7,413 bases of DNA from Chloroflexota bacterium (GTDB lineage: Bacteria; Chloroflexota; Anaerolineae; CG2-30-64-16). The DNA is taken from assembly GCA_029555885.1 (NCBI GenBank), contig JAKPQT010000354.1, positions 1-7,413 of the forward strand. The letters run 5' to 3'. Positions 5,674 to 7,413 of this stretch are shown here, in pieces. Under the pieces are notes generated by a model. The model saw nothing but the letters and a program-made list of their open reading frames with translations, did no database searches and was not told where the DNA came from. How positions within the stretch are numbered: the stretch's first letter is position 1; every line of letters starts with the position of its first letter. The position numbers and the translations under genes are program-made.

Positions 5674-5688
5674 GTGCGCACTATTTTA
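5674..5688 (-). promoter_or_regulatory. Possible -10 box and palindrome upstream of uxaE
   Basis: On the minus strand TAAAAT (5683-5688) resembles a -10 box at five of six positions. No good -35 box lies at the right distance; the best candidate, TTCCCT at 5706-5711, matches only three of six. The perfect 8-bp palindrome GTGCGCAC (5674-5681) falls where transcription would start and could be a regulator half-site. A six-base inverted repeat CAGCAG/CTGCTG (5700-5705, 5717-5722) lies just upstream. All of this is tentative. Confidence 0.25.
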
Positions 5689-5741
5689 ACATGGTGTCGC
5701 AGCAGAGGGAAATGGGCTGCTGAAGTGGCATCGCGCGGCCT

Positions 5742-5771
5742 TTGGCTGTCCCCTCGAACCGGCGGTATAAT
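5742..5771 (+). promoter_or_regulatory. Promoter for the gamma-glutamyl hydrolase-murI pair
   Basis: A perfect -10 box TATAAT (5766-5771) is preceded, after 18 bases, by TTGGCT (5742-5747), which matches the -35 consensus at four of six positions. Transcription would start near 5778, leaving a leader of about 38 bases before the GTG at 5816. This is the clearest promoter in the window. Confidence 0.6.
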
Positions 5772-5815
5772 CGCGCCACGCACTCATTCTGTCGCTGGAT
5801 TTCTCAGGAGCAGCC

Positions 5816-6616
5816 GTGACGAACACAATCTATCCCCTGATCGGCATTCCGGCCTCGACCGCGTTTGGCCCGGATGCCTTCAGCCCCTACACCTACCGCT
5901 TTGAAGGCAGCTACACTGCCGCCCTCGCAGCCGCGGGCGGCACACCGGTCGTCATTCCGCTGAATCTGCCCCTGCCGGCCCTGCGCAGCCTGTTCGAGCG
6001 GCTGGATGGCCTGCTGCTGGCCGGCGGGGTCGATGTCGATCCCGCGCAGTACGGCGAGCCGCGCCATCCGGACCTGGGACAGGTGGACGCGGCGCGTGAC
6101 CATGTGGAGCTCACGCTGACGCGCTGGGCGCTGGACGCTGACCTGCCGGTGTTCGGCATCTGCCGCGGCATCCAGTTGCTCAACGTCGCCGCGGGCGGGA
6201 GCCTCTGGCAGGATATCCCCGCGCAACTGCACCGCGAGCCGCGGCACAACTACACCACCGCGGAAAGCCCGCGCGGCCGGGCCACGCACGGCGTGCAGAT
6301 CGTGAGCGGCAGCCGGCTGGCGGGGGTGATGGAGACCTGCGACGCGATGGTCAACAGCTACCATCACCAGGCCGTCAAGCGGGTGGCAGACGGCTTTGTG
6401 GCCGTTGCGCACTCGCCCGACGGCATCATCGAGGGCATCGAGAACCCCGCGCGACGGTATGCCCTGGGCGTGCAGTGGCATCCGGAGGGCATGGTCGACA
6501 CGGAGCCGACCGCGCCGCGGCTGTTTGCGGCGTTCGTCGCGGCCGCGCGGGAACGCGCTGCGGCCACGGGACGGCAGCGGAGCACCCTGAGCGCAGTCGA
6601 AGGGGCGGTCCGGTGA
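5816..6616 (+). CDS. PuuD-like gamma-glutamyl hydrolase, class I glutamine amidotransferase fold
   Basis: This 266-residue protein belongs to the peptidase C26 / gamma-glutamyl-GABA hydrolase group, which cleaves the gamma-glutamyl bond of small amides and releases glutamate. The nucleophile elbow is FGICRGIQ with Cys116. The rest of the triad is His222 and Glu224 in QWHPEG. Other family blocks are LLAGGVDVDP (67-76), where the oxyanion glycines lie, and NSYHHQAVK (180-188). It starts with GTG, giving MTNTIYPLIGIP, the usual family N-terminus; AGGAG (5806-5810) lies five bases upstream. The last residues (257-263, TLSAVEG) are encoded by a repeat-like sequence and extend past the normal end of the domain. 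It is followed closely by murI on the same strand, so the two are probably co-transcribed. The family is firm; whether the substrate is gamma-glutamyl-GABA or another gamma-glutamyl compound is unknown. No signal peptide is visible. Confidence 0.92.
   Translation: MTNTIYPLIGIPASTAFGPDAFSPYTYRFEGSYTAALAAAGGTPVVIPLNLPLPALRSLFERLDGLLLAGGVDVDPAQYGEPRHPDLGQVDAARDHVELTLTRWALDADLPVFGICRGIQLLNVAAGGSLWQDIPAQLHREPRHNYTTAESPRGRATHGVQIVSGSRLAGVMETCDAMVNSYHHQAVKRVADGFVAVAHSPDGIIEGIENPARRYALGVQWHPEGMVDTEPTAPRLFAAFVAAARERAAATGRQRSTLSAVEGAVR
6585..6604. repeat. CCCTGAGCG...GTCGAAGGG repeat inside the 3' end of the hydrolase gene
   Basis: CCCTGAGCGCAGTCGAAGGG begins with CCCT and ends with its reverse complement AGGG. 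From memory, close variants of this phrase are common dispersed elements between genes of many bacteria. Here it ends 10 bases before the end of the stop codon and encodes residues 257-263 of the hydrolase. The dispersed nature is recalled, not searched. Confidence 0.5.
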
Positions 6617-6638
6617 AGTGTGCCGGCTGCGACGGCCA

Positions 6639-7413
6639 ATGAGCGCGGCAGAGACGGGCGGCCCCGCGCCGCTCGGCGTCTTCGATTCCGGCGTAGGCGG
6701 GCTGTCGGTCGTGCGTGAGCTGCTGGCGCAGCTCCCCGGCCATCCGCTGATCTACCTGGCCGACCAGGCCCATGCGCCCTACGGGGAGCGCGGGCTGGCC
6801 GAGATTCGCGGCCTATCTGAGGGCATCACCCGCTTCCTGCTGGCCGAGGGCGTGCGGCTGATCGTCGTCGCCTGCAACACGGCATCCGCGGCCGCGCTCC
6901 ACTGGCTGCGCGAACGCTTCCCCGCAGTGCCTTTCGTGGGCATGGAGCCCGCGGTGAAGCCCGCGGTCGAGCGGACGCACGCAGGCCGGGTGGGGGTGCT
7001 GGCGACCCGCGCGACCTTCCAGGGTGAGCTGTTCGCCAGCCTGCTGGCGCGCTACGCGGCCAATGTGACGGTTCACACGCGCGTCTGCTCGGAGTGGGTC
7101 CCGCTGGTTGAGGCAGGCGAGCTGGACAGCGCGCGGGCGCGCGCGGCCGTCCGGCGGGACCTCGCACCCCTGCTGGCCGCGGGCGTTGACGAACTCGTGC
7201 TCGGCTGCACCCATTATCCCTTTCTGCGCCCGCTGATCGAGGAGGCCGCAGGGCCCGCGGTGGAGATCATCGACCCCGCGCCCGCGGTGGCGCGGCAGAC
7301 GGGCCGCGTGCTGGCGCGGCAGGGCTGGCTCGTGGAGCCGGGGGGCGCGCCGGAACATCGCTTCTTCACCACGGGGGACTCTGCCGCATTCAGCCGCGCC
7401 CTGGAGCATCTGC
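6639..7413 (+). CDS. murI: Glutamate racemase (3' end cut by the window)
   Basis: The enzyme interconverts L- and D-glutamate, supplying D-glutamate for peptidoglycan precursors in the cytoplasm. About 258 codons are present, which is nearly the whole family length; only a short C-terminal stretch should be missing. The N-terminal GVFDSGVGGLSV (13-24) carries the conserved Asp16-Ser17. The two catalytic cysteines are both visible: Cys79 in VVACNTASA and Cys190 in LGCTHYPFL, with His192 next to the second. ADQAHAPYGER (41-51) and the terminal FFTTGD block are also typical. The start is uncertain: the ATG at 6639 has a weak ribosome binding site, whereas an in-frame GTG at 6618 begins one base after the upstream stop and would add seven residues (MCRLRRP). 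Either way the gene is tightly coupled to the gamma-glutamyl hydrolase gene. The function is firm. Confidence 0.95.
   Translation, partial: MSAAETGGPAPLGVFDSGVGGLSVVRELLAQLPGHPLIYLADQAHAPYGERGLAEIRGLSEGITRFLLAEGVRLIVVACNTASAAALHWLRERFPAVPFVGMEPAVKPAVERTHAGRVGVLATRATFQGELFASLLARYAANVTVHTRVCSEWVPLVEAGELDSARARAAVRRDLAPLLAAGVDELVLGCTHYPFLRPLIEEAAGPAVEIIDPAPAVARQTGRVLARQGWLVEPGGAPEHRFFTTGDSAAFSRALEHL

Noticed and set aside
1..7413. tRNA, rRNA, transposase or integrase genes
   Set aside because: I looked for cloverleaf-like blocks, rRNA motifs and recombinase motifs in the spacers and frames and saw none.

Overview
The window holds six complete or nearly complete genes, one further small complete gene of unknown function and a 22-base gene start at the left edge. 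Most of it is GC-rich. The first ~660 bases are near 45-50 % GC by eye, and the intergenic spacers are also poorer in GC. The genes point to a free-living, carbohydrate-using, GC-rich bacterium. The tagaturonate epimerase (UxaE) family and the style of the intergenic repeats would fit Chloroflexota or a similar environmental lineage, but this is a low-confidence inference with no marker gene behind it.

Right to left on the minus strand from about 5637 to 663 runs a four-gene catabolic cluster: a UxaE-family tagaturonate epimerase, an extended short-chain dehydrogenase/epimerase, a zinc-dependent medium-chain dehydrogenase and a Gfo/Idh/MocA oxidoreductase. The four are co-directional, with spacers of 110, 176 and 105 bases. 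Together they look like a pathway for oxidising and isomerising a sugar or sugar acid, probably a hexuronate or a rare sugar derived from one. The exact substrates cannot be read from the sequence. Each of the three spacers carries a different short repetitive element: an ATCAG-type repeat, a CTCACGC-type inverted repeat, and a heptamer array that folds into a 23-bp hairpin.

Left of 660 the composition changes. A 36-bp near-perfect palindrome (603-638) lies upstream of a 161-codon gene of unknown function (73-558, minus). That gene is followed after 50 bases by the start of another minus-strand gene running off the left edge. This second gene has its own strong ribosome binding site and a possible promoter overlapped by an 8-bp inverted repeat. 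This is the least explained part of the window.

Right of the catabolic cluster, a 178-base divergent region (5638-5815) separates it from a plus-strand pair: a class I glutamine-amidotransferase-like gamma-glutamyl hydrolase (PuuD-like) and glutamate racemase (murI), which runs off the right edge. A TATAAT -10 element precedes the pair. The two genes are nearly contiguous and probably co-transcribed, both acting on glutamate compounds. A CCCTGAGCGCAGTCGAAGGG repeat is built into the last codons of the hydrolase gene.
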